From the NCBI RefSeq assembly GCF_002216065.1, contig NZ_CP022282.1, positions 3,782,001-3,846,000 on the forward strand: a stretch of 64,000 nt of DNA. The letters are read 5' to 3'. A program made the translations under genes and the position numbers. Origin of the DNA: Chryseobacterium sp. T16E-39. GTDB lineage: Bacteria; Bacteroidota; Bacteroidia; Flavobacteriales; Weeksellaceae. The notes under the pieces were generated by a model. That model made no database searches, was not told where the DNA came from, and worked only from the letters and a program-made list of their open reading frames with translations. How positions within the stretch are numbered: the first letter of the stretch is position 1; every line of letters begins with the position of its first letter. Positions 44,556 through 53,014 of the stretch are shown here, in pieces.

Positions 44556-45337
44556 GGCTGTTTTTTTAAAGTGATATTAACGGTAGTCCCTTTGTTTTTT
44601 AAACTTTCCAGGGTGAAATCTGCTCCAATGATTTCGGCTCTGTTTTTCATATTTGTTAATCCTATTCCATTCGATCTTATATTGGACCTGTCAAATCCAA
44701 TACCGTCATCTTTAATATTTAGCTCCCAAAGAACTTCATCAGATGTGTTTAGGTTGATCAGAATATTCTTGCACTTAGCATGCTTGATGCTGTTTTGAAT
44801 AAATTCCTGGGTAATCCGCAGGAGTACATTTTTATGGACAAACCCTAAATCAAGTTGATTGAAATTATAAGTGAAGCTTACATTGCATCTTTTGAAAGCA
44901 TTGGTATTGTCTACTTCTTCCTGGATTAAAGTTACAATTTCCTTTTGGTTGATATTGTCATCAGTCAGTGTTTTCGAAAGACTCCTTAAATCCTGTAAAG
45001 ACTGGTTGATAATCTGTGAAACTTGTTCTATTCGCTCGTTTACTTCAGAAACCTTATTTTCGTAAAGAAGTTGTTGAGTATAGAGACTTACCAATGTTAA
45101 TTTTTGTCCGATATTATCATGGAGCTCACGTCCAATCTGCTGCATGGTTGCCTGCTGAATTTCCAATTGTGTAGCCAGAAGTTCTTTTTGATGAATTTCA
45201 TTTTTTATTTCAATTTCAATCAAATACTCTTTTTTTCGTTGTTTATATTTTCTGATGTAAACCATTACGGCTGCTACAAACAGTACAAAGAATATATTGA
45301 ATAAAATAATGGTTATTAAGAGCTCTGTTTTCCCCAT
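44552..45337 (-). CDS. Sensor histidine kinase, HisKA_3 type
   Basis: A 261-residue kinase with one N-terminal membrane helix (LLITIILFNIFFVLFVAAVMVY) and almost no extracellular part, then a coiled coil. The HisKA_3 H-box is MQQIGRELHDNIGQKLT, followed by LRITQEFIQNSIKHAKCKNI (N-box) and IKDDGIGFDRSNIRSNGIGL. With so little sensor domain of its own, it may receive its signal from the membrane protein encoded just upstream, whose gene overlaps it by 22 bp. That dependence is inference. Confidence 0.92.
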   Translation of the reverse strand: MGKTELLITIILFNIFFVLFVAAVMVYIRKYKQRKKEYLIEIEIKNEIHQKELLATQLEIQQATMQQIGRELHDNIGQKLTLVSLYTQQLLYENKVSEVNERIEQVSQIINQSLQDLRSLSKTLTDDNINQKEIVTLIQEEVDNTNAFKRCNVSFTYNFNQLDLGFVHKNVLLRITQEFIQNSIKHAKCKNILINLNTSDEVLWELNIKDDGIGFDRSNIRSNGIGLTNMKNRAEIIGADFTLESLKNKGTTVNITLKKQP

Positions 45338-45963
45338 ATAAATGAAATTGAGAATAATAAGTACATGATAATCCCTGATATCAGGAAATAGTCAAAATAA
45401 ATATTGAAGATTCCCCGGTACTCCCTGATTAAGGTCAAAAATGTCCAAAATGGCAAAGTTCCAATATAAAATAAAGTGACACCAAGATTAATATAAAACA
45501 TCCTGTTTTTGCCAAAATCAAGAATGCTCGAAGAGTTGATCTGCTTATAATATTCCATTACCACGAGAATCATGAGTATAAGACAGCCCAGGGTATAATT
45601 TACTGAGAACATGATCTTATTGGTGGAAAAAAGAATTTCGCTTGGGATGAATGAAAGCAGATAGACTAATGATAAAACAGTGAATAGCTTCTTGTTTTCA
45701 AAAGACTTCGCTGCATACAGCCAGTAAAAGAATATAAACTGAACAGGGATGACAAAATAATTGTAAAAAGCAGCTTTATTGTATTGCATGATTTGATCAC
45801 CCCATTTTCCTATGGCTTCACAAAGAAAAATAAAGATTAAAAAATACATGAAATATTTCCAATATTGATTTTTAATTTGCTTATATGATAAAATAGATAT
45901 AAGTGCTGCAAGCCCCTCTATCCAGAACATAGATTCTTGTATCACTTTTTGGAAATCAGTCAT
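45316..45963 (-). CDS. Multi-pass membrane protein linked to the NarL-type kinase
   Basis: A 215-residue protein with about six or seven hydrophobic segments, for example YFMYFLIFIFLCEAIG, YNYFVIPVQFIFFYWLY, YTLGCLILMILVVMEY and YFLISGIIMYLLFSISFIWG. There is no recognised family domain. It overlaps the kinase gene by 22 bp and follows the NHGNLIPPD gene by 39 bp. It may be a sensor subunit for the kinase. This role is proposed only from gene order. Confidence 0.75.
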   Translation of the reverse strand: MTDFQKVIQESMFWIEGLAALISILSYKQIKNQYWKYFMYFLIFIFLCEAIGKWGDQIMQYNKAAFYNYFVIPVQFIFFYWLYAAKSFENKKLFTVLSLVYLLSFIPSEILFSTNKIMFSVNYTLGCLILMILVVMEYYKQINSSSILDFGKNRMFYINLGVTLFYIGTLPFWTFLTLIREYRGIFNIYFDYFLISGIIMYLLFSISFIWGKQSS

Positions 45964-46002
45964 CGTGCTTAGTGTTATTTAAATAAATTGTAAGAGGAAT
46001 TT

Positions 46003-46542
46003 CTAGTATGATTCTATTTTAACGCCATCCGGTGGAATTAGATTTCCGTGATTTTGAGCTAGTCCTTCTTCTTCAGTAGGTTCTGCACTACGTGATTTTA
46101 AGGCCATTGCAATAGCTTGTCCATTAGAATTCGGATTAAAATCATAGTCTAAAAAGTGGCCCTTTTCATCCTGCTTTTTCATTGTAGGAACCATTACCAG
46201 TGTATGTCTTTCTGCATATTCTTTTGGTACGGTATGGTTTTCCATGATTTCCCAGTTTTCAGCTTTTGGATAAGCTGCATAGTAGAATCTGATGCCCAGA
46301 TCATTTTCAGTTGTGGTAGGATTTACTTTTTTAGCTTCTTCTTCAAGGGTTGAAATAAACTTTTTCAATTTAGGTAGGTCAAACCAGATAGAGTGTGCAT
46401 CACTCATTTCAAGATTTGAATTAATAGCTTCTAATTGATTATTACGGTAGTTGTTAATCAGTTCCTGAATAAATGCAGTTGTCATGGTGTTTGGACTGCT
46501 TAATGTGGCAGTGTCACCTTCAAGGGTAGGTTTTGTTTCCAT
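46003..46542 (-). CDS. Unrecognised cytosolic protein with terminal NHGNLIPPD motif
   Basis: A 179-residue protein from ATG 46540-46542 (an ATG seven codons upstream is also possible). It has no signal peptide. The central part (HSIWFDLPKLKKFISTLEE, then LGIRFYYAAYPK and HTLVMVPTMKK) aligns by eye with each of two repeats in the divergent lipoprotein at 46797. The C-terminus is NHGNLIPPDGVKIESY; the nine-residue core recurs exactly in the lipoprotein. No known family is recognised. It heads the membrane protein-kinase-regulator operon, so it is probably regulated with, or connected to, that system. Confidence 0.75.
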   Translation of the reverse strand: METKPTLEGDTATLSSPNTMTTAFIQELINNYRNNQLEAINSNLEMSDAHSIWFDLPKLKKFISTLEEEAKKVNPTTTENDLGIRFYYAAYPKAENWEIMENHTVPKEYAERHTLVMVPTMKKQDEKGHFLDYDFNPNSNGQAIAMALKSRSAEPTEEEGLAQNHGNLIPPDGVKIESY

Positions 46543-46630
46543 AATGTTAGTTTTTAAACACATTGTTAGTTAGTAATGCAAATCTCGGAAAAATTTTAAT
46601 TTAATTAACAGGTGTTTTTCCTATATGTTC

Positions 46631-46646
46631 TCCGTGATTTTACGGA
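46631..46646. promoter_or_regulatory. Candidate NarL-type operator in the divergent promoter region
   Basis: TCCGT and ACGGA form an inverted repeat with a 6-bp centre. It lies between the divergent NHGNLIPPD genes, upstream of the operon that encodes a NarL-type regulator. Support is limited to symmetry and position. Confidence 0.35.
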
Positions 46647-46796
46647 TTGTATTCTTTCGATGTATAAAATGGTATTTTTACTGAAAATGTGATATTTAAA
46701 CTTTATGTTAATTATATTATTTTTTTTGTTAAAATAATGAATTATTACATTTAATTCTACAGAATTGGATATATTTACTATTCTAAAAAAATAATT

Positions 46797-47678
46797 TTGA
46801 AAACAAAAATTTTTAGCGTAGCCTTTTTAGGCCTTTTGTCGGTTTGGGTGTTATTTCAGTCATGTAATGGTGATAGTGAAAATGATTTGTCTAAAAATAA
46901 AATGATTTCTCAAAATTACAAAGATCAATTGATCAATAGTAAAACTGCGCAATCACTTGGAGACATTTATATGGCTAACAACTATCATTTATTGTCTGGC
47001 GGTAGAACAGCTAGGGGATTATCCGGAGAAGATGCAAAACAAGTAATCTATCCAATAGAAGTGTTGAGTTCCTATGTAGATTATGTGATCGGAAAAGTAG
47101 GTGAAGATGCATTAATTGGTGTCAATGTAGGACAGTATCCTCTTGATCAATTAATAGATAGTCGCCAGAGACAAGATTATGAAGGATATCAAACCATGTT
47201 CTTAATGGCATATAAAAATACAAGCGATACTATTTCAGTAAATAACGCAGTAGAAGCTCTGAATCATGGAAATCTTATTCCACCAGATGCAACATCCTAT
47301 GATAAAGAGCTGTTGGATAAGAATTTTGAAAATTATGTAATTACAGATGAGGCCGCAATGCTTTTGTATAATACCTATACTTTTAATAATGAAAAGACAT
47401 TGAATGCAGAAGGGGTTGAAGTACAACGACAATACTTTTACAGTGTCAACGTATTAAGAGATTATCTTCAGTATGTAAAAGAGCAGGCTAATTTGAAAGG
47501 AATTACCGATATAAATATTTCAATCAATATAGGACAGAACAGCTTCGGTTCAGATGTGTCGGCTAAAGGAAAGCAAAAGGCAGGAGATCAGTGTATTTAT
47601 TTCACGGCATTTCCTAGAGGGAATAATATGAAAGATATGGCAGGGAATCCTCTTAATACCCTTTCTGCACTTAAATAA
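46797..47678 (+). CDS. Unrecognised lipoprotein with two repeats and NHGNLIPPD motif
   Basis: A 293-residue lipoprotein starting at TTG (no in-frame ATG precedes the signal KTKIFSVAFLGLLSVWVLFQSC). The residues after Cys are acidic (NGDSEND), as in surface-export signals. Two internal repeats are visible, about residues 50-164 and 183-293. Each has a helix, then IYPIEVLSSYVDYV or YSVNVLRDYLQYV, then ALIGVNVGQYP or DINISINIGQNSF, then TMFLMAYKN or IYFTAFPRG. Repeat one ends with NHGNLIPPD at 156-164. It is divergent from the small paralogue and followed by a bidirectional terminator. Function unknown. Confidence 0.75.
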   Translation: MKTKIFSVAFLGLLSVWVLFQSCNGDSENDLSKNKMISQNYKDQLINSKTAQSLGDIYMANNYHLLSGGRTARGLSGEDAKQVIYPIEVLSSYVDYVIGKVGEDALIGVNVGQYPLDQLIDSRQRQDYEGYQTMFLMAYKNTSDTISVNNAVEALNHGNLIPPDATSYDKELLDKNFENYVITDEAAMLLYNTYTFNNEKTLNAEGVEVQRQYFYSVNVLRDYLQYVKEQANLKGITDINISINIGQNSFGSDVSAKGKQKAGDQCIYFTAFPRGNNMKDMAGNPLNTLSALK

Positions 47679-47698
47679 AATAAATTAAGATGAAATAA

Positions 47699-47726
47699 AA
47701 AAGGTGAGAATTTATTCTCACCTTTT
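47699..47726. terminator. Bidirectional terminator between lipoprotein and peptide genes
   Basis: Perfect 12-bp arms (47699-47710, 47715-47726) with A-rich and T-rich flanks; it separates convergent genes. Confidence 0.88.
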
Positions 47727-47731
47727 ATTTT

Positions 47732-47881
47732 TTAGACACATGGGTATCTCCTGATGTCTTTACATGTATTGTCTGCGGTACAGCATAATCCTGGTGGGCA
47801 TCCGCCTCCGAGATCACAATAAATTGGTGCAGGGCCCGCTCCCACAATTTTCTTTAAATCATTTCTTTTTAACTTTTTCAT
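47732..47881 (-). CDS. Bacteriocin-like leader peptide with six-cysteine knot-like core
   Basis: A 49-residue peptide from ATG 47879-47881. Residues 1-16 (MKKLKRNDLKKIVGAG) resemble the double-glycine-type leader of Chryseobacterium bacteriocin-like proteins. The 33-residue core has six cysteines at 22, 28, 33, 34, 40 and 48, spaced C-x5-C-x4-CC-x5-C-x7-C. This is the framework of inhibitor-cystine-knot miniproteins, with a CPPGLCC segment. It lies downstream of clpB but has a clpB terminator in between, so it likely has its own promoter. TACATTTA on the minus strand at 47921-47928 is a possible -7 element. No transporter or maturation gene is adjacent. Confidence 0.7.
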   Translation of the reverse strand: MKKLKRNDLKKIVGAGPAPIYCDLGGGCPPGLCCTADNTCKDIRRYPCV

Positions 47882-47969
47882 AATAGTCTTTGTTTTAATT
47901 ACTAAAAAATTTGGTAAGGATAAATGTATGAATAAGTATTCACATGGTGACTTATTTAGTAATAAAAAA

Positions 47970-48000
47970 TAAGTGCTATAGATTTGGTCTACAGCACTTA
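47970..48000 (-). terminator. Terminator of clpB
   Basis: A 13-bp stem with one mismatch (47970-47982, 47988-48000) followed on the minus strand by a T-rich stretch, 33 bp past the clpB stop. Confidence 0.75.
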
Positions 48001-48032
48001 CCACAAAAATAATATATATGAAAAAAACTACT

Positions 48033-50627
48033 TTATTTTTCTGCTGGTCTGAAAACCAGTCCTGTTTCATCGAAATAATCTAAAGTGATTCTATCACCAT
48101 CATTTACAGTTCCTGCCAGAATTTCTCTTGACAGTTTATTTAGAACTTCCTGTTGAATTACCCTTTTTAAAGGTCTCGCTCCAAAAGCAGGATCATATCC
48201 TTTATTCATCAGATAATCTACGGCATCCTGAGTAGCTGTCATGATAATGTTTCGTTTAGCGAGCATATCATTGAAACCTCTCAATTGATACTGAACGATT
48301 TTTCCAATTTCTTTTTTCCTCAATGGCTGGAACAATACGATCTCATCAATTCTGTTTAAGAATTCCGGACGTAAAGTTTGTTTCAATAAATCAAAAACTT
48401 CATCTTTTGTTTTATCTACGATCTGGTCCTGATTCTCTTCAGTGATATTTTCAAAATTCTCCTGAATTAAGTGTGAACCTAAATTCGAGGTCATAATGAT
48501 GATTGAATTTTTAAAATTGACAACACGTCCTTTATTATCCGTTAAACGGCCATCATCAAGAACCTGCAACAGGGTATTGAAAACGTCTGGATGTGCTTTT
48601 TCAATTTCATCCAAAAGAACAACTGAATAAGGTCTTCTTCTTACAGCTTCTGTCAGCTGTCCACCTTCATCATATCCTACATATCCCGGAGGGGCACCTA
48701 CCAATCTTGAGACAGAGTGACGTTCCTGATATTCACTCATATCAATTCTGGTCATATTATTTTCATCGTCGAATAGAAACTCAGCCAATGCTTTGGCTAA
48801 TTCCGTTTTACCTACTCCGGTTGTTCCCAGGAAAAGAAATGAACCGATTGGCTTTTTCTCGTCACTTAACCCAGCCCTGTTTCTTCTGATCGCATCTGCG
48901 ACAGCTTGTATAGCTTCGTCCTGACCAACAACTCTATGATGAAGTTCTGTTTCAAGATGTAATAATTTTTCTCTTTCAGACTGTAAAAGTTTAGTAACCG
49001 GAATTCCTGTCCATTTTCCAATGACTTCTGAGATATTTTCTGATGTTACTTCCTCTTTGATCAGCTCATTCTGATGATTTTGCATTTCCAATTCAAGTTT
49101 CTGCAAAGCATCCTCTTTCTCTTTTATTTTTCCATACTGGATTTCTGCTACTTTAGCATAATCTCCGGCTCTGGAAGCTCTTTCAGCCTCTAGCTTTAAA
49201 GATTCTATGTCTTTTTTGATCTGCGTAAGATCTTCGCTTTTTTGTTTTTCTTTCAACCATTTTGCGTTGATCTCATTTCTTTGTTCAGAAATTTTTGAGA
49301 TATCTTCTTTTAAATGGTCTATTTTAGTTTGGTTACCTTCTCTTGAAATCGCAGCCAATTCGATTTCCATCTGCATCAGCTTTCTATCCAGAACATCCAG
49401 TTCTTCCGGTTTGGAATTGATCTCCATTCTCAATTTTGCGGATGCTTCGTCAATAAGGTCGATGGCTTTATCCGGTAAAAATCGGTCTGAGATATATCTC
49501 TGAGACATTTCAACGGCAGCGATAATTGCTTCGTCTTTGATTCTTACTTTATGATGCGCTTCATATTTGTCCTTAATACCCCTGAGAATAGAAATTGCAG
49601 ATTCTGTATCTGGCTCTTCCACCATTACTTTTTGGAAACGTCTTTCAAGAGCCTTATCTTTTTCAAAATATTTTTGATACTCATTTAATGTAGTTGCTCC
49701 GATTGCTCTTAATTCTCCTCTTGCCAATGCAGGTTTAAGGATATTAGCGGCATCCATAGCGCCCTCTCCACCTCCTGCTCCTACCAAAGTATGGATCTCA
49801 TCGATGAAAAGAATGATCTGTCCGTCGGACTTAATCACCTCATTAACTACTGATTTTAAACGTTCTTCAAATTCTCCTTTATATTTTGCACCCGCGATCA
49901 GTGCTCCCATATCCAATGAATACAATGTTTTATCCATTAGGTTTTCAGGAATATCGCCGGAAATAATACGATGAGCAATTCCTTCTGCGATAGCTGTCTT
50001 ACCAACCCCCGGCTCACCTATAAGGATCGGATTATTTTTAGTTCTTCTCGAAAGGATTTGTAATACACGACGGATCTCTTCATCACGTCCGATTACCGGA
50101 TCCAATTTTCCTTCGGCTGCTAATTCATTAAAGTTTTTAGCATATTTGTTTAAGGCTTGATAAGTCTCCTCTGAACTTGCAGAGTTTGCCTTGCTTCCTT
50201 TTCTTAATTCTTTTATAGCTCCTTCCAACAGGCTTTTGGTTACACCCATATCTTTTAACATTTTAGAAACCTCCGAAGATGTATCTAAAAGAGATAACCA
50301 TAAATGCTCAATGGTCACAAATTCATCACCCATCTTTTTTGCGATATTGGGTGCATCCAATAAAACTTTATTGGCAGATTGTGATAGGTATATATTGCCC
50401 CCCTGAACTTTGGGAAGTCTTTCCAGGTTTTCCCGGTTACGTTCTCTTACTAGGGTGGCGTCTGCTTCAGACTTTTTCAGTAAAAATGGTGAAATGTTTT
50501 CATCTACCTGGAAAATACCTTCCAAAAGATGTTGTGGTTCTATGCTTTGATTGCCTAATTCCATAGCAACTTGTTGTGCTGCCTGGATGGCTTCTTGTGA
50601 TTTTACAGTATATTGATTTAAGTTCAT
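48033..50627 (-). CDS. clpB: ATP-dependent chaperone ClpB
   Basis: An 864-residue AAA+ disaggregase. Order of parts: N-domain (VKSQEAIQAAQQVAMELG), first ATPase (GEPGVGKTAIAEG, IILFIDEIHTLVGAGG), the long coiled-coil middle domain (residues ~410-530), second ATPase (GTTGVGKTELAKAL, VVLLDEIEKAHPDVFN) and C-terminal small domain. It unfolds aggregated proteins with DnaK after heat stress. The length matches the family. It is divergent from the TetR gene across 373 bp. Confidence 0.96.
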   Translation of the reverse strand: MNLNQYTVKSQEAIQAAQQVAMELGNQSIEPQHLLEGIFQVDENISPFLLKKSEADATLVRERNRENLERLPKVQGGNIYLSQSANKVLLDAPNIAKKMGDEFVTIEHLWLSLLDTSSEVSKMLKDMGVTKSLLEGAIKELRKGSKANSASSEETYQALNKYAKNFNELAAEGKLDPVIGRDEEIRRVLQILSRRTKNNPILIGEPGVGKTAIAEGIAHRIISGDIPENLMDKTLYSLDMGALIAGAKYKGEFEERLKSVVNEVIKSDGQIILFIDEIHTLVGAGGGEGAMDAANILKPALARGELRAIGATTLNEYQKYFEKDKALERRFQKVMVEEPDTESAISILRGIKDKYEAHHKVRIKDEAIIAAVEMSQRYISDRFLPDKAIDLIDEASAKLRMEINSKPEELDVLDRKLMQMEIELAAISREGNQTKIDHLKEDISKISEQRNEINAKWLKEKQKSEDLTQIKKDIESLKLEAERASRAGDYAKVAEIQYGKIKEKEDALQKLELEMQNHQNELIKEEVTSENISEVIGKWTGIPVTKLLQSEREKLLHLETELHHRVVGQDEAIQAVADAIRRNRAGLSDEKKPIGSFLFLGTTGVGKTELAKALAEFLFDDENNMTRIDMSEYQERHSVSRLVGAPPGYVGYDEGGQLTEAVRRRPYSVVLLDEIEKAHPDVFNTLLQVLDDGRLTDNKGRVVNFKNSIIIMTSNLGSHLIQENFENITEENQDQIVDKTKDEVFDLLKQTLRPEFLNRIDEIVLFQPLRKKEIGKIVQYQLRGFNDMLAKRNIIMTATQDAVDYLMNKGYDPAFGARPLKRVIQQEVLNKLSREILAGTVNDGDRITLDYFDETGLVFRPAEK

Positions 50628-51000
50628 ATTTTATATTTTTGGGTTGAGTTTTGGATTTTAGATTTCAGACATCAGATTTCAGACCATAAGACTTCGAATT
50701 AAAATAAATTTTAAAATCTTTATCTAAAGTCTGATGCCTTCATCTAATTTTAATCATTTAATTCGACTAGCATATCGCAAAAATTGTTCAATTATTGAAT
50801 TTTCAAATTTTTAGGACAAAATTTCCGAATATTGTATTTTGGGTAAGGGTTTCACTAGACAAAATTTCCATTTTTTGAAATCCAGTTGTAAATTTTGACA
50901 TCTTCAATAATTTCCAAGTAGGGTTAAAAGGAGTAAATGAAACTTTTATAACCCAAAAAACGACAGATTGGATCAAAAAAGTTACTTTTGTATTTTACTG
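50628..51000. other. clpB/TetR divergent intergenic region
   Basis: No coding frame is supported here. The part near clpB (about 50651-50750) holds an imperfect inverted repeat with the words GATTTCAGAC and CATCAGATTTCAGAC, which recurs in the paaB-paaC and paaI-paaJ gaps. No confident promoter was found for either gene. Confidence 0.55.
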
Positions 51001-51582
51001 ATGGAACTTAAAGAAAAACAAAGAAAAATTTTAGACGAGGCCGTTCAGCTTTTCAAAGAGAAAGGTTATATGGGCAGCTCTGTGAGAGACTTAGCAACCC
51101 AGTTGAATATAAAGGCAGCTTCCCTGTATGCCCACATTCGGTCAAAAGAAGAGATTCTTGAGTGGATCTGCTTTGGAATTGCACAGGATTTCTTTATAGA
51201 ACTTCAGGAAGTACAGAACACAGATATTGATCCAAAAGATAAGCTCAATTTGTTTATTGACAAACATTTATCGGTTGTTCTTAAAAATCCCGATGTTACC
51301 CATATTTATTCTAATGAATGGAAGCACCTTGAAGAAAGACTTCCTGAATTTGTGGAATTGAGAAAGAAGTATCAGCAAGAAGTTGAGCAATTAATTTCAG
51401 CCATTTATAAAGCTGAAAACTGGGAATTAAAATCATCTGTTTTTACAACGAGATTCATTCTTCATACTTTAAATAACTCTTATTTCTGGTTCAAAAGAAA
51501 TACAGAATCTACCACAGAAATTACCGACGAGATCAGAAATAAAATACTGTTCGGGCTTTTGGGTAATCAAAAAAGTAATTAA
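51001..51582 (+). CDS. TetR-family regulator, probable phenylacetate (PaaR-like) repressor
   Basis: A 193-residue regulator from ATG 51001 (a TTG 33 bp upstream is less likely). The N-terminal helix-turn-helix reads VQLFKEKGYMGSSVRDLATQ and LNIKAASLYAHIRSKEEILE. The C-terminal ligand domain is helical. It sits 112 bp upstream of paaK on the same strand, next to a palindrome overlapping the predicted paaK start site. By analogy with other TetR-type PaaR proteins, phenylacetyl-CoA is the likely inducer. Confidence 0.85.
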   Translation: MELKEKQRKILDEAVQLFKEKGYMGSSVRDLATQLNIKAASLYAHIRSKEEILEWICFGIAQDFFIELQEVQNTDIDPKDKLNLFIDKHLSVVLKNPDVTHIYSNEWKHLEERLPEFVELRKKYQQEVEQLISAIYKAENWELKSSVFTTRFILHTLNNSYFWFKRNTESTTEITDEIRNKILFGLLGNQKSN

Positions 51583-51638
51583 TTTTTACATCCTGATTAT
51601 TTAGAACTATTCAAAATATGACGAAAATCATAAAAATT

Positions 51639-51668
51639 TTGTCAGCTCCCAAAATCTTTTTAAATTTA
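51639..51668 (+). promoter_or_regulatory. paaK promoter
   Basis: TTG (51639-51641), a 19-nt spacer and TAAATTTA (51661-51668), one mismatch from TAnnTTTG. The transcript would start close to 51675, inside the adjacent operator. Confidence 0.6.
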
Positions 51669-51671
51669 CAC

Positions 51672-51685
51672 CTAACAAATGTTAG
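51672..51685. promoter_or_regulatory. TetR-type operator at the paaK start site
   Basis: CTAACAAATGTTAG has perfect CTAAC/GTTAG arms around a 4-bp centre, and a further TTAG follows. It overlaps the predicted transcription start and ends 9 bp before the paaK ATG, ideal for repression. Confidence 0.6.
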
Positions 51686-51694
51686 TTAGTTTTT

Positions 51695-53014
51695 ATGGAT
51701 TTTGAAGTTGAATATTTGAAGCTTGACCAGTTGAGACAGCTCCAGTCCGAGAGATTGGTGAATTTGGTCAATTATCTTGAGGATAAATCGGATTTTTATA
51801 AAAGGAAATTTGATGAAGTAGGAGTAAACTCTAAGGAGATAAGGTCAATTGCAGATGTCACAAAGCTACCCATTACGTACAAACAGGATTTAAGAGATAA
51901 TTATCCGTTCGGATTATTTACGGTTCCAAAGCATGAACTTCAACGAATTCATTGCTCAAGTGGAACTACTGGAAAGCCAACTGTTGTAGGATATACTAAA
52001 GAAGATGTGGATCTCTTCAGTGAAGTGGTTGCAAGATCATTGAACGCAGCAGGCGCAAAACCGGGAATGCAATTGCATAATGCTTACGGATATGGGATCT
52101 TTACAGGTGGATTAGGACTTCATTATGGAGCTGAAAAGTTAGGGATGAGTGTTCTTCCCATTTCGGGAGGGATGACAACAAGACAAGTCGATCTCATTAT
52201 GGATTTTAAACCCGAAGTGATTTGTTGTTCGCCATCTTATGCACTGACAATTGCTGATGAATTTTCTAAACGGGGGATTTCAGCAGATGAGATTAGTTTA
52301 AAATATGCCGTTCTGGGTTCTGAACCCTGGACGGAGATTATAAGACACCATATTGAAGAAAGACTAGGTGTTCATGCAACGAATATCTACGGTTTAAGTG
52401 AAATTATCGGACCGGGAGTGTCGATGGAAGATTTTGAAGAGAAAGGAGGATCTTACATTTGGGAAGACCACTTTTATCCGGAAATTTTAGATCCCGTTAC
52501 AAAAGAACCGGTTCCTTTTGGAGAGGAAGGAGTTTTAGTCATTACTACCTTAACGAAAAAAGCAATGCCTCTTTTAAGATATTGGACGAATGATATTACA
52601 AGTCTTTATTATGATGAGAATGGAAAAAGAGGAATGGTGAAAATGAGACCCCTTCTGGGAAGAGCAGATGATATGCTGATTGTAAGAGGAGTGAATGTTT
52701 ATCCAAGCCAGATCGAAGAAGCTTTTTCACACGTAGAAGGAGTAGTTCCCAACTATTATCTCACGCCCATTGAAAAAGAACAGATGTGTGTAGCCTTGGA
52801 TATTGATCTCGAAATAGATGATGATTTTGTTAAATCTCAACAACTTGAAATAAATACCGATGATTATCTTATTTTTGTCGGGAACTTTGGAAAAAATATA
52901 GAAAACGAAATAAAGAAAAGAGTAGGGATAACCACGAAGGTTAAAATTCATACTCAGGACAGCTTGCCGAAATGCGAGGGTGGAAAAATTAATAGAATAC
53001 TTAAGAAAAAATGA
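51695..53014 (+). CDS. paaK: Phenylacetate-CoA ligase
   Basis: A 439-residue adenylate-forming enzyme that joins phenylacetate to CoA using ATP. The phosphate loop is HCSSGTTGKPTVVGYT, followed by YGYGIFTGGLGLHYGAEKLG, NIYGLSEIIGPGV and the C-terminal hinge GRADDMLIVRGVNVYPSQIE, all typical of PaaK. The length matches the family. It opens the paa operon, and its TGA overlaps the paaE ATG (ATGA). Confidence 0.95.
   Translation: MDFEVEYLKLDQLRQLQSERLVNLVNYLEDKSDFYKRKFDEVGVNSKEIRSIADVTKLPITYKQDLRDNYPFGLFTVPKHELQRIHCSSGTTGKPTVVGYTKEDVDLFSEVVARSLNAAGAKPGMQLHNAYGYGIFTGGLGLHYGAEKLGMSVLPISGGMTTRQVDLIMDFKPEVICCSPSYALTIADEFSKRGISADEISLKYAVLGSEPWTEIIRHHIEERLGVHATNIYGLSEIIGPGVSMEDFEEKGGSYIWEDHFYPEILDPVTKEPVPFGEEGVLVITTLTKKAMPLLRYWTNDITSLYYDENGKRGMVKMRPLLGRADDMLIVRGVNVYPSQIEEAFSHVEGVVPNYYLTPIEKEQMCVALDIDLEIDDDFVKSQQLEINTDDYLIFVGNFGKNIENEIKKRVGITTKVKIHTQDSLPKCEGGKINRILKKK

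Noticed and set aside
47882-48070. Longer version of the cysteine-rich peptide starting within the clpB end
   Set aside because: The added 63 residues would overlap clpB, cross its terminator and place the leader in the middle of the protein.
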